Positions 46,638-55,062 of a stretch of 64,000 nucleotides of DNA are shown one piece after another (positions within the stretch are counted from its first letter, which is position 1; the number at the start of each line of letters is the position of its first letter). The position numbers and the translations under genes are program-made. Origin of the DNA: an uncultured Lachnospiraceae bacterium (GTDB lineage: Bacteria > Bacillota > Clostridia > Lachnospirales > Lachnospiraceae); contig CALWSG010000018.1 of assembly GCA_944384155.1 (NCBI GenBank), forward strand, positions 48,410 through 112,409, in the 5' to 3' direction. The notes beneath the pieces are model-generated. The model saw nothing but the letters and a program-made list of their open reading frames with translations. It had not been told where the DNA came from and searched no databases.

Positions 46638-47750
46638 TTATTCCGCATCTGCTGCTTCGGAATCCTGTACCGTATCCTCCTGTGCTGTCTCCTCTGCGTC
46701 TGCTTCCAATGCCTTTTTACTAAGGCTGATTTTCTTTTCCTCCTCGTTGAAATCCACAACCTTTGCCTCTATCTCTTCGCCTATCTTTAATGCGTCAGCC
46801 GGCTTTTCAACGTGTTCCTTAGATATCTGGGATACATGTAAAAGTGCGTCAATTCCCGGCTCAAGCTCTATAAAGGCTCCGAAATCCGTCATTCTTGCAA
46901 CCTTACCTTTTACCACATTTCCAACTGCATATTTTTGTGCAGCATTAAGCCAAGGATTAGTCTCGTCAAACTTTAAGCTTAATGCTATCTTTGTTCCGTT
47001 TACTTCCTTTACAAGAACCTTAATCTTATCTCCAACCTTGAACACTTTCTTAGGATGCTCTATTCTTCCCCAAGACATCTCTGATATGTGTAAAAGTCCG
47101 TCTAATCCGCCAAGGTCTATAAATGCACCGAAATCAGTAACATTCTTAACTGTTCCCTCTACAACCTGTCCTTCTTTAATATTTGCAAGAAGCTCAGCCT
47201 GTGCGGCTTTTTTAGCTTCCACCAAAAGTCTCTTTCTGTCACCTATAATTCTTCTTCTCTTAGGATTGAACTCGCTTATAACAAATTCTATTTCCTGTCC
47301 TGCATACTTGCTTAAATCCTTCTCATAAGTGTCTGATACAAGGCTTGCCGGTATAAATACCTTTGTCTCATCAACAACAACACTTAATCCGCCTGTCATA
47401 ACCTGGGTAACTGCTGCCTTTAACACTTCTCCGCTTTCGTATGCTTCCTCTAATCTCTTGTTTCCTTTCTCGGCCGCCAGTCTCTTGTATGTTAACATTA
47501 CCTGGCCCTCGCCGTCGTTCACCTTAAGAACTTTTGCTTCCATCTTGTCGCCGACATTTACTACTGTTGTTAAATCAACATTAGGTGTGTTGGTATATTC
47601 GTTTCTTGTGATTATACCGTCTGATTTGTAACCTATATTTAACACTATCTCGTCTTCTTTAACTGCGATTACAGTGCCTTCAACGACCTCTCCTGTTCTT
47701 ATTGTTTTAAATGATTCTTCTAGCATTTGTTCAAAACTTAATTCTGACAT
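46638..47750 (-). CDS. rpsA: 30S ribosomal protein S1 homologue, four S1 domains
   Basis: About 370 residues with four S1 RNA-binding domains (starting near 15, 100, 188 and 273; typical KNVTDFGAFIDLGGLDGLLHISEMSW in the third) and an acidic tail. It helps mRNA bind the ribosome. The ATG at 47750 has GGAGG 9 bases upstream and lies inside the end of ispH, overlapping 20 bases in another frame. In several Clostridia IspH and S1 form one fused polypeptide; here the two frames are separate but presumably translationally coupled. Confidence 0.94.
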   Translation of the reverse strand: MSELSFEQMLEESFKTIRTGEVVEGTVIAVKEDEIVLNIGYKSDGIITRNEYTNTPNVDLTTVVNVGDKMEAKVLKVNDGEGQVMLTYKRLAAEKGNKRLEEAYESGEVLKAAVTQVMTGGLSVVVDETKVFIPASLVSDTYEKDLSKYAGQEIEFVISEFNPKRRRIIGDRKRLLVEAKKAAQAELLANIKEGQVVEGTVKNVTDFGAFIDLGGLDGLLHISEMSWGRIEHPKKVFKVGDKIKVLVKEVNGTKIALSLKFDETNPWLNAAQKYAVGNVVKGKVARMTDFGAFIELEPGIDALLHVSQISKEHVEKPADALKIGEEIEAKVVDFNEEEKKISLSKKALEADAEETAQEDTVQDSEAADAE

Positions 47751-48594
47751 TTGTTTGAACCTCCTCAATAATATTATTCGGGGTTGAAGCCCCTGCTGTA
47801 ATACCTACATAACTACAGGTTCGCAGCCTTTGTAAATCCAAATCCTCTAGTGTCTGTATATAGTAAGTATTTTTACATTCATCTTTACATATTTCATAAA
47901 GCTTCTGTGTGTTGGAGCTGTTTCTGCCTCCAATGACAATCATGGCATCTGCCTCCCTTGCAAGCTTTGCAGCCTCTCTCTGCCTTTCATTGGTAGCATT
48001 GCAGATAGTATTCACAACAATTATATCATACCCCTTTTTATCAATAATTTCAACTAATTTATTAAATTTATTGTAATTAAATGTCGTCTGGGATACGATA
48101 CACACCTTTGCATCGGGACAGGCAATATATTTTTCGGCTTTTTCTTCTGTATCAATAACCTCCACACAAGTATTGATTAAGGATTGTGCCCAACCCTTTA
48201 TGCCCTCCACCTCCGGGTGGTTTTCATTGCCTATAATGATAATATTATACCCCTCACTGCTTTTTTCTTTCACTATATTGTGGATTTTTTTCACAAAGGG
48301 ACATGTTGCGTCTACAATATTTAATCCGTTTTCTCTCATTATGCCGTATATATTTTCCCCTACGCCGTGTGACCTTATAATGACTGTCCCCTCTTTTATC
48401 TCCCTAAGCTCCCTTACACTGTCTATAACAGCGACTCCCCTGCTCTGCAAATCCTTTACTACACTTTCATTGTGTATTATTGGACCAAATGTATATATTT
48501 TATTATTTCCCTTTTCTATTTCCTCATAAACAGTTTCCACTGCACGCTTAACTCCAAAGCAAAAGCCTGCACTTTTAGCTGTAACTACTTTCAT
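47731..48594 (-). CDS. ispH: 4-hydroxy-3-methylbut-2-enyl diphosphate reductase
   Basis: Last step of the MEP isoprenoid pathway, making IPP and DMAPP. A Fe-S enzyme whose three conserved cluster cysteines are Cys12 (AGFCFGVKRA), Cys98 (DATCPFVKKIH) and Cys198 (NTICNATNERQ). Length 287 is standard. It starts 4 bases after cmk and its end overlaps the start of rpsA, so cmk-ispH-rpsA is one transcript. Confidence 0.97.
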   Translation of the reverse strand: MKVVTAKSAGFCFGVKRAVETVYEEIEKGNNKIYTFGPIIHNESVVKDLQSRGVAVIDSVRELREIKEGTVIIRSHGVGENIYGIMRENGLNIVDATCPFVKKIHNIVKEKSSEGYNIIIIGNENHPEVEGIKGWAQSLINTCVEVIDTEEKAEKYIACPDAKVCIVSQTTFNYNKFNKLVEIIDKKGYDIIVVNTICNATNERQREAAKLAREADAMIVIGGRNSSNTQKLYEICKDECKNTYYIQTLEDLDLQRLRTCSYVGITAGASTPNNIIEEVQTNVRIKF

Positions 48595-48598
48595 TTTT

Positions 48599-49276
48599 TT
48601 AACCTTTCATTTTTTCTTTCTTTTTTTCAATAATATCTGATATATTATCCACAACCTCCTCTATAGTCATATTTGAGGAGTCTATAACCACAGCATCCTC
48701 TGCCTTCTTTAAAGGTGATATTTCTCTGTGCATATCCCTGTAATCTCTGTCCTTAATATCCTTTTCTATAATGTCAATATCACACTGTTCCCCCTTTTGT
48801 ACAAGCTCTTTGTATCTTCTCTGTGCTCTTGTTCTTGCATCTGCAGTAAGATAAATCTTTACAGGTGCGTCCTTTAACACGCATGTGCCTATATCCCTGC
48901 CATCCATTATAACATCTTTTTCCTCTGCAATCTGCCTCTGTATAGCTACCAGCTTATCTCTGACCTCTTTGTATGTAGCTATTGCCGATGTCATATTTCC
49001 AACTTCCTCTGTTCTTATATAAGAATTTACATTTTCACCGTTTAATATTACCTGCTGCATTCCATTTTCATATTCAAGGGATATTATTAAATCCTTTATC
49101 TCCTCTGCCACTTTTACATGCTCCTGTGGATTTATTCCTTTTCTTATGCAGGAAAGTGCCATTGCCCTGTACATTGAGCCTGTGTCCACATATATAAGAT
49201 TCATTTTCTTCGCCACCATTTTAGCTATGGTGCTTTTTCCCGCTCCTGCCGGTCCGTCTATTGCTACATTAAACAT
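48599..49276 (-). CDS. cmk: cytidylate kinase
   Basis: Phosphorylates CMP and dCMP. P-loop DGPAGAGKST near residue 6, YVDTGSMYRAM, and DGRDIGTCVL with the CMP-binding region. Length 225 is normal. First gene of the cmk-ispH-rpsA cluster; 40 bases downstream of the flavoprotein gene, so it may also be read from there. Confidence 0.97.
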   Translation of the reverse strand: MFNVAIDGPAGAGKSTIAKMVAKKMNLIYVDTGSMYRAMALSCIRKGINPQEHVKVAEEIKDLIISLEYENGMQQVILNGENVNSYIRTEEVGNMTSAIATYKEVRDKLVAIQRQIAEEKDVIMDGRDIGTCVLKDAPVKIYLTADARTRAQRRYKELVQKGEQCDIDIIEKDIKDRDYRDMHREISPLKKAEDAVVIDSSNMTIEEVVDNISDIIEKKKEKMKG

Positions 49277-49316
49277 ATTTTTTCCTTCCTCTTTCTTTTT
49301 TTATTCATATATCATA

Positions 49317-50552
49317 TCACCGTATACTGCTTCCTGCAAGATAGCCTGTAGACCATGCTATCTGAAGGTTATATCCTCCCGTAAGTGCATCCACATCTAA
49401 AACCTCTCCTGCAAAATATAAGTTACTAATATATTTTGACTCCATTGTTCCGGGATTTATGTCTTTTACATTTATTCCTCCCTGGGTAATAATTGCTTCA
49501 TTAAAGCCTCTTGTATTATTAACTGTCAATGTAAATCCCTTTATAAGATTAACAAGATTTTTTCTTTCCTCCCTTGTTATCTCATTTACCTTCTTGTAAG
49601 GCTCTATGCCTGACAGTTCAACAATGACAGGGATAAGGCTTTTAGGTAAAAGGCTGTTCAGGGAATTTCTAAAATCTTTATTTATACACTCCTTAAATTC
49701 CCTTAAAATTCTATCATCTAAAACCTGATTTGACAACGACGGCTTTAAATCAATTTTTACCGTTATCTTCTCACCTGACTTTATATATTTAACCACTCTG
49801 CTGCTTCCGCTTAAAATTACCGGTCCGCTTATGCCAAAGTGAGTAAAAAGCATTTCTCCAAAATCACTGTATATTTCTTTTCCTTTTCTTATAAACCATA
49901 CTTTTACGTTTTTTAATGCAAGTCCCTGAAGTCTGCTGCAAAACTCCTCACATACCTCTAAAGGAACTAAAGCCGGATATATTTCAGTAACCTTATGTCC
50001 CAATCCCTCTGCCCATTTATATCCGTCTCCGGTAGAGCCTGTTGACTGGTACGAAAATCCTCCCGTTGCCACTATAACGCTGTCTGAAAAATGTACATCT
50101 CCATTATAAAGCCTTACTCCTTTTACCTTACCATCCTGTGTTACAAGCTCCTTTACCCCGGTATTAAGCACAACATTAACACCTCTTTTTTTCATTGCCT
50201 CCTTCAATCCCCATATAATATCAGATGACTTATCCGATACGGGAAATACTCTGTTTCCCCTTTCTACCTTTAAGGGTACTCCAAAGTCATGCTGGAACAT
50301 ATCCATAACCTGCTCATTTGTCATGGCATAAATGGCACTGTACATAAATTTAGAATTTGTCACTATATTTCCAAACAATTCTTCAAGCTCCGATGCATTG
50401 GTAACATTGCATCTGCCCTTACCTGTTATATATATCTTTTTTCCAAGCTTTTCGTTTTTCTCGTAAAGCCATACATTATGTCCTGAATCTGCCGCCGATA
50501 TGGCGGCCATCATTCCGGCTGCTCCTCCGCCTATGACTATTACCTTACTCAT
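49317..50552 (-). CDS. NAD(P)/FAD-dependent oxidoreductase, HI0933/YhiN family
   Basis: 411 residues. FAD-binding GGGAAGMMAA near residue 8 and the family signature GKKIYITGKGRCNVTN near 37; GGFSYQSTGSTGDGY near 165 and the C-terminal ATGGYNLQIA-like ALTGGYNLQIAWSTGYLAG. The physiological substrate of this flavoprotein family is not known. ATG follows AGAGGA, 4 bases after the rpiR-type gene, so they are co-transcribed. Confidence 0.88.
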   Translation of the reverse strand: MSKVIVIGGGAAGMMAAISAADSGHNVWLYEKNEKLGKKIYITGKGRCNVTNASELEELFGNIVTNSKFMYSAIYAMTNEQVMDMFQHDFGVPLKVERGNRVFPVSDKSSDIIWGLKEAMKKRGVNVVLNTGVKELVTQDGKVKGVRLYNGDVHFSDSVIVATGGFSYQSTGSTGDGYKWAEGLGHKVTEIYPALVPLEVCEEFCSRLQGLALKNVKVWFIRKGKEIYSDFGEMLFTHFGISGPVILSGSSRVVKYIKSGEKITVKIDLKPSLSNQVLDDRILREFKECINKDFRNSLNSLLPKSLIPVIVELSGIEPYKKVNEITREERKNLVNLIKGFTLTVNNTRGFNEAIITQGGINVKDINPGTMESKYISNLYFAGEVLDVDALTGGYNLQIAWSTGYLAGSSIR

Positions 50553-50556
50553 GTAT

Positions 50557-51456
50557 TTAATCCTCTATATCCATTATTTTTGAATCATTTACCCTGTTAA
50601 TCTCATCAGGCTCATACACCTGATACTCGTTCCATATATTTTCAAGCATCTCAAGGGTGTCTATTACCTTGTCCTGTTTTTTTATACACAGAGATACTAT
50701 AAGTGCATTGATTACACTTAAGGGTGCCACAAGGGAATCTACTATTGACGCCATATCGCTTCTTGCAAGAAGATTGCAGGAGGAGTACAGATTCATTGGA
50801 GAATTTTTACTGTCTGTTATTGTTATTACTTTGGCATTTCTGTCGTTTGCAAACTCCATTGCCTTAAGTGTTCTCATGGAATATCTGGGAAAGCTTATGC
50901 CTATTATACAGTCCCCTTCTCCTATCCTCATCATCTGCTCAAACATTTCACTTGAATTATTTGTTGAAACTATTGTCACATCATCAAACATCATATTAAG
51001 ATAAAAGCCTAAAAAAGAAGCAAGGGGGGCACAGCTTCTTATTCCCACGATATATATTCTTTTTGCTGCAAGAATACTGTCAACTGCTATCTCAAATGCT
51101 TCTCTGTCAAGAGTTTCAAGGGTAAGCTTTATTTTCTCCGCATCAGCTTTTAAGACTGCCTCTAAAACCTCCTGCCTTGACATTTTTCCTGATGCCACCT
51201 CTATGGTATGTATGGAATTAAGCTTATTCTGAACCATTTTTTCAAGCTCCCTGTGAAATTCAGGATAACCCTTATACCCTAGAATTGCAGCAAATCTTAT
51301 AACCGTAGATTCACTTACACCTACAGCCTCTCCCATCTTTGCCGCAGTCATAAATACGGCTCTGTCATAGTTTGACGTAATATAACCTGCCAGCTTTTTT
51401 TGCCCCTTGCTCATGTACGGAAACTTTTCGTTCATTCTGTTTATCATATCTTCCAT
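50557..51456 (-). CDS. MurR/RpiR family transcriptional regulator
   Basis: 299 residues: N-terminal helix-turn-helix (about 1-75, KMGEAVGVSESTVIRFAAILGYKGYPEFH) and C-terminal SIS sugar-phosphate-binding domain (about 120-250, IYIVGIRSCAPLASFLGFYL). Such regulators usually control sugar or amino-sugar catabolism; no sugar operon is directly adjacent, so the target may be elsewhere or the gene itself. It lies between an AI-2E-type permease gene and the HI0933-type gene. Confidence 0.92.
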   Translation of the reverse strand: MEDMINRMNEKFPYMSKGQKKLAGYITSNYDRAVFMTAAKMGEAVGVSESTVIRFAAILGYKGYPEFHRELEKMVQNKLNSIHTIEVASGKMSRQEVLEAVLKADAEKIKLTLETLDREAFEIAVDSILAAKRIYIVGIRSCAPLASFLGFYLNMMFDDVTIVSTNNSSEMFEQMMRIGEGDCIIGISFPRYSMRTLKAMEFANDRNAKVITITDSKNSPMNLYSSCNLLARSDMASIVDSLVAPLSVINALIVSLCIKKQDKVIDTLEMLENIWNEYQVYEPDEINRVNDSKIMDIED

Positions 51457-51495
51457 ATTTTCTATTCTCCTTAGAATGCTGCCATTAATGTTATA

Positions 51496-52713
51496 TTACT
51501 GTTCTTCATTTTTATTTTCCAAATCCTCCTGTCCTTCTTCATCTTTATCACTTTCACAGTTCTTTAATGCTAAGGCTGCCATGGCAGTTTTTTCTTTTTC
51601 CTTCCCCCTTACATATTCCCTTATCAATGCATAGGCTACTGAAAAAACAGGTATAAATATAATCATTCCTGTTATTCCCATAATTCCTCCTCCTACGGTA
51701 ACTGCAACCAAAACCCATATTGACGGAAGTCCTACGGAATTTCCCACCACATGAGGATATATGAGATTACCTTCAATCTGCTGTAATATTAAAAACAATA
51801 TTATAAATATAAGTGCCTTCACAGGACTTACTATCACTATTAAAAATGCTCCTACCACACAGCCTATAAATGCTCCCACTATAGGTATAAGTGCCGTAAA
51901 TGCAATAAGTATTCCGATAAGAAGTGCATATGGGATTTTTAATATTGTCATTGCAATAATAAACATTGTTCCCAGTATACACGCTTCAAGGCACTGTCCC
52001 GTTATAAAGCTTGCAAAGGTGCTGTTTGTAAGAGACAGTATACTAATAACTTTTTCTACTCTCTCAGAAGGCATAAAAGCCAGCATCATTCTTTTAAACT
52101 GACTGCCAAGCTTTTCTTTCTGCATAAGTATATATATGGAGAAGATAAATGCTATAACAAAATTTGCCACTCCGCTGACAACTCCGCTGACAACTCCTAT
52201 TCCCGTATTAAGTACTCCCATTGCTCCTGATTTTAATATTGGAATAACTGTATCAGACATATTATTCCACACATTTTCAATTTCTTTTTCGTATTTTTCA
52301 AGAAAAGTTCCGTTTAAAGGCGTTCCCTCCAGCCATACAATAAATTTATCCCATGCTGCAGGTATCTGGTTCACAATGCTTTTTATTGTAACTCCTATCT
52401 CCGGTATAATTATAAACATTGCACCCACAATAATAGCAATCAGTATTATTAAAGTAATAACTATTGCGGCAGGTCTTGCAATTTTTTTTGCCTTTTTGCT
52501 TTTTGCCTTTTTAAAAAACAGCTTTTCAATTTTGCTCATTGGAATATTAATTATAAATGCTATGGCACAGCCTAATATAAAAGGAAAACACAGACTTATT
52601 CCGTTTCCTAAAACTTCAAGAACAATATCAAAATTATTTATTCCGTAAAATATTAATATTGCTATAGCTATAATTAAAATAATTTTTTTTATGTTTCCTT
52701 TATTTAAATCCAT
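51496..52713 (-). CDS. AI-2E family transporter
   Basis: 405 residues with about seven or eight membrane segments and the family layout: two N-terminal segments, an extracytoplasmic region about 130-200 and a C-terminal GIMGITGMIIFIPVFSVAYALI. Members are variously linked to autoinducer-2 export, Na+/H+ exchange or salt tolerance; the substrate cannot be told. ATG follows AGGAGAG. Tail is acidic and Glu-rich. Divergent from the TetR-family gene, with 257 bases between. Confidence 0.9.
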   Translation of the reverse strand: MDLNKGNIKKIILIIAIAILIFYGINNFDIVLEVLGNGISLCFPFILGCAIAFIINIPMSKIEKLFFKKAKSKKAKKIARPAAIVITLIILIAIIVGAMFIIIPEIGVTIKSIVNQIPAAWDKFIVWLEGTPLNGTFLEKYEKEIENVWNNMSDTVIPILKSGAMGVLNTGIGVVSGVVSGVANFVIAFIFSIYILMQKEKLGSQFKRMMLAFMPSERVEKVISILSLTNSTFASFITGQCLEACILGTMFIIAMTILKIPYALLIGILIAFTALIPIVGAFIGCVVGAFLIVIVSPVKALIFIILFLILQQIEGNLIYPHVVGNSVGLPSIWVLVAVTVGGGIMGITGMIIFIPVFSVAYALIREYVRGKEKEKTAMAALALKNCESDKDEEGQEDLENKNEEQ

Positions 52714-52836
52714 ATATCTCTCCTGTTTTTATTATTTCTATAAATTAAGTAAGTTTTTTTCTTTTCATATAATAATTTATAATATAACACATCAAAAGTC
52801 CATAATAATTTAATAGTTTTATCTAAATTTTATTTG

Positions 52837-52865
52837 TTGTAATATTTTTACAATAGCTGTAAAAT
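52837..52865 (+). promoter_or_regulatory. promoter candidate for the TetR-type gene
   Basis: TTGTAA, 17-base spacer and TAAAAT. The expected start of transcription falls just at the beginning of the structured leader that follows. Confidence 0.55.
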
Positions 52866-52873
52866 TAATAATA

Positions 52874-52965
52874 ATCTCCCGACTGCATACGATTGTTTGT
52901 GCCGGAGCGTCACAAATAAAGCCGGGGGATAATCTCCTATTTCTGTAAACGCTCCTGAACGGAGG
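52874..52965 (+). promoter_or_regulatory. structured 5' leader, riboswitch-like, controlling the ribosome binding site
   Basis: Seen in the sequence: closing helix 874-881 with 923-930 (one G-T pair); inner hairpin 896-901 TTTGTG with 911-916 CACAAA whose loop (902-910) contains GGAGCGT; that loop segment is perfectly complementary to ACGCTCC at 949-955 (7 pairs, pseudoknot-like); and CTCC at 952-955 can instead pair with GGAG of the ribosome binding site at 961-964 across a 5-base loop. (Numbers are the last three digits after 52.) So the anti-Shine-Dalgarno strand has two partners, the layout of a translational switch. It matches no riboswitch class I could recall. Confidence 0.6.
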
Positions 52966-52970
52966 ATTTT

Positions 52971-53522
52971 ATGGCATACAAAAATATAAAAAATATTATT
53001 ATAAGTACCTCTTGCAACCTGTTTTCCGAGAAAGGCTACCGTAATGTTTCTGTTAATGAAATATGCAGTGCATGCAGCATTACAAAGCCAACCTTTTATT
53101 ATCATTTTAAATCAAAGGAGGATATTATCTTTGAAGAGTTTAATAATGTAATGATTAACTCCATAAATACCGTTTCCTCTATTTCCCGCAGCAGGTATGG
53201 CAAAAATATGGTTATCAACGGCTTTGAATGTATATATGATGAATTTTCCATTCTTGGATATGATCTTATACAAAATATTATTATAGGAACACTCAATGAT
53301 ATTCAGCGTGTATTTTACTTTCCGGAAGCATTTAAAAAATATATTGTATCTTCAATAAAAAAAGGGCAGCGTGACGGCTCCATACAAAACAGCACAGAGC
53401 CTGAGCTTTTGTATGATGTATGCTGCCATACATTTATAGGATATATACTGTTTTGGTGTCAGCATAACGGACTCACGGGAGAGTACCGTACCATGGCTCA
53501 AATATTGTCATCTGTTTTATAG
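52971..53522 (+). CDS. TetR/AcrR family transcriptional regulator
   Basis: 183 residues. N-terminal helix-turn-helix: NIIISTSCNLFSEKGYRNVSVNEIC then ITKPTFYYHFKSKEDI at about residues 8-60. The C-terminal domain (60-183) is the ligand-binding and dimerisation part and is not diagnostic. ATG follows GGAGG by 5 bases, inside the structured leader. Target and inducer are unknown; the divergent AI-2E-type permease gene is the nearest candidate. Confidence 0.92.
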   Translation: MAYKNIKNIIISTSCNLFSEKGYRNVSVNEICSACSITKPTFYYHFKSKEDIIFEEFNNVMINSINTVSSISRSRYGKNMVINGFECIYDEFSILGYDLIQNIIIGTLNDIQRVFYFPEAFKKYIVSSIKKGQRDGSIQNSTEPELLYDVCCHTFIGYILFWCQHNGLTGEYRTMAQILSSVL

Positions 53523-53537
53523 TTTCCCTAAAGCATA

Positions 53538-53583
53538 AAGAAGTACCTGCTTTAACTCTCACAGGTACTTCTTTTGTTTTTTA
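53538..53583 (+). terminator. intrinsic terminator of the TetR-type gene
   Basis: A perfect 12-base stem AAGAAGTACCTG / CAGGTACTTCTT, 12-base loop, then TTGTTTTTT. It may also serve the convergent operon from the other side. Confidence 0.9.
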
Positions 53584-53600
53584 CGCAAAAATTATATTGT

Positions 53601-55007
53601 CTAAACAGGGTATGCTCCGTTTTTTGTATCGGCAGCATTCATATCTACTTTATCCCTCTGTGCTTTGCGGTATTTGAAAAATTCCATTGCCACCTGAGGG
53701 AACAGTGCATATGAAAGCACATCCTCATCCTGCTCTATCCACTGGGCACATTCCGCTTTTAGCTTTGGAAGCTCATTTTCAAGTAAATCAGCAGGTCTGC
53801 AGGTAATAGGCTCTTTATCTCCTATAACCTTTTTCTGCACCTCTTTATTAAACGGCTTTACGGTTGCACCATATTCACCGCTTAACACTGCCTTTGTTTC
53901 CTTTGTTGCTATCTTGTATCTTTCACCGTTAATTACATTAAATACTGCCTGTGTTCCCACAATCTGTGATGACGGTGTGACTAAAGGAGGCTCGCCTAAA
54001 TCCTTGCGGACTTTTGGTATCTCCTCCAGCACCTCCTGATACTTATCCTCTGCATGCATCTCTGAAAGCTGTGATACCATGTTAGATAACATTCCACCCG
54101 GCACCTGATAAAGAAGTGTCTTAATATTTACGCCAAGTACCTTAGGATTTAAAAGTCCTGATTCTAATGCTTCCTCTCTCATTGGTCTGAAATAATCTGC
54201 AATTTCTGCCAAAAGCTTTTGGTCAAATCCTGTATCATAAGGGGTTCCCTTAAATGTTTCAACCATAACCTCTGTGGCAGGCTGGCTTGTTCCCATTGCA
54301 AAAGGCGACATAGCCGTATCTATAACGTCCACACCGGCTTCCACAGCCTTCAGATATGTCATTGAGGCTACACCTGACGTATAGTGTGTATGAAGCTGTA
54401 TAGGAATGCTTACCGTCTCCTTTAATGCAGTAATGAGCTCTGTTGCCTTATACGGAACAAGAAGCCCTGCCATATCCTTTATACAGATTGAGTGTGCTCC
54501 CATATCCTCAATTTTCTTTGCAATATCCTTCCAGTAATCAAGGGTATAAGCATCCCCAAGTGTATAAGACAATGCAACCTGTGCATGTCCTTTCTCCTTT
54601 ATGGCTGCCTTTACGGAACATTCAAGATTTCTTATATCATTTAAGCAGTCAAATATACGGATAATATCAATACCGTTGGCAATGGATTTCTGAACAAAAT
54701 ATTCAACCACATCATCTGCATAATGACGGTATCCCAATATATTCTGACCTCTGAAAAGCATTTGAAGCTTTGTATTTTTAAAGCCGTCACGAAGCTTTCT
54801 AAGTCTTTCCCAAGGATCCTCCTTTAAAAATCTAAGAGAGGCATCGAAGGTTGCACCTCCCCAGCACTCTACAGAATGATAGCCTACCTTGTCCATTTTA
54901 TCAATAATAGGCAGCATCTGTTCCGTTGTCATTCTTGTAGCTATCAATGACTGATGTGCATCACGCAATACTGTTTCCGTTATTTTAATAGGTTTTTTTT
55001 CTGTCAT
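53601..55007 (-). CDS. oadA: pyruvate/oxaloacetate carboxyltransferase subunit (OadA/PycB type), no biotin domain
   Basis: Moves the carboxyl group between oxaloacetate and biotin. 468 residues; starts ITETVLRDAHQSLIATRM (metal-site Asp), with RLRKLRDGFKN, the catalytic-lysine region SICIKDMAGLLVPYKA and metal-binding HTHYTSG. It ends without a biotinyl domain; the separate carrier gene two genes upstream supplies it. The ATG at 55007 has AAGGAG 10 bases away. Last gene of a five-gene minus-strand run and equivalent in content to the 5S subunit of transcarboxylase. Confidence 0.93.
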   Translation of the reverse strand: MTEKKPIKITETVLRDAHQSLIATRMTTEQMLPIIDKMDKVGYHSVECWGGATFDASLRFLKEDPWERLRKLRDGFKNTKLQMLFRGQNILGYRHYADDVVEYFVQKSIANGIDIIRIFDCLNDIRNLECSVKAAIKEKGHAQVALSYTLGDAYTLDYWKDIAKKIEDMGAHSICIKDMAGLLVPYKATELITALKETVSIPIQLHTHYTSGVASMTYLKAVEAGVDVIDTAMSPFAMGTSQPATEVMVETFKGTPYDTGFDQKLLAEIADYFRPMREEALESGLLNPKVLGVNIKTLLYQVPGGMLSNMVSQLSEMHAEDKYQEVLEEIPKVRKDLGEPPLVTPSSQIVGTQAVFNVINGERYKIATKETKAVLSGEYGATVKPFNKEVQKKVIGDKEPITCRPADLLENELPKLKAECAQWIEQDEDVLSYALFPQVAMEFFKYRKAQRDKVDMNAADTKNGAYPV

Positions 55008-55062
55008 TTTATTACTTGCTCCTTTCAAAATTTAGTGCAGTAATTTTACCACTTGCAGTATT

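Noticed and set aside
52874..52965. c-di-GMP, THF or guanidine riboswitch assignment for the TetR leader
   Set aside because: None of the conserved core sequences of those classes that I remember is present; left as unclassified.
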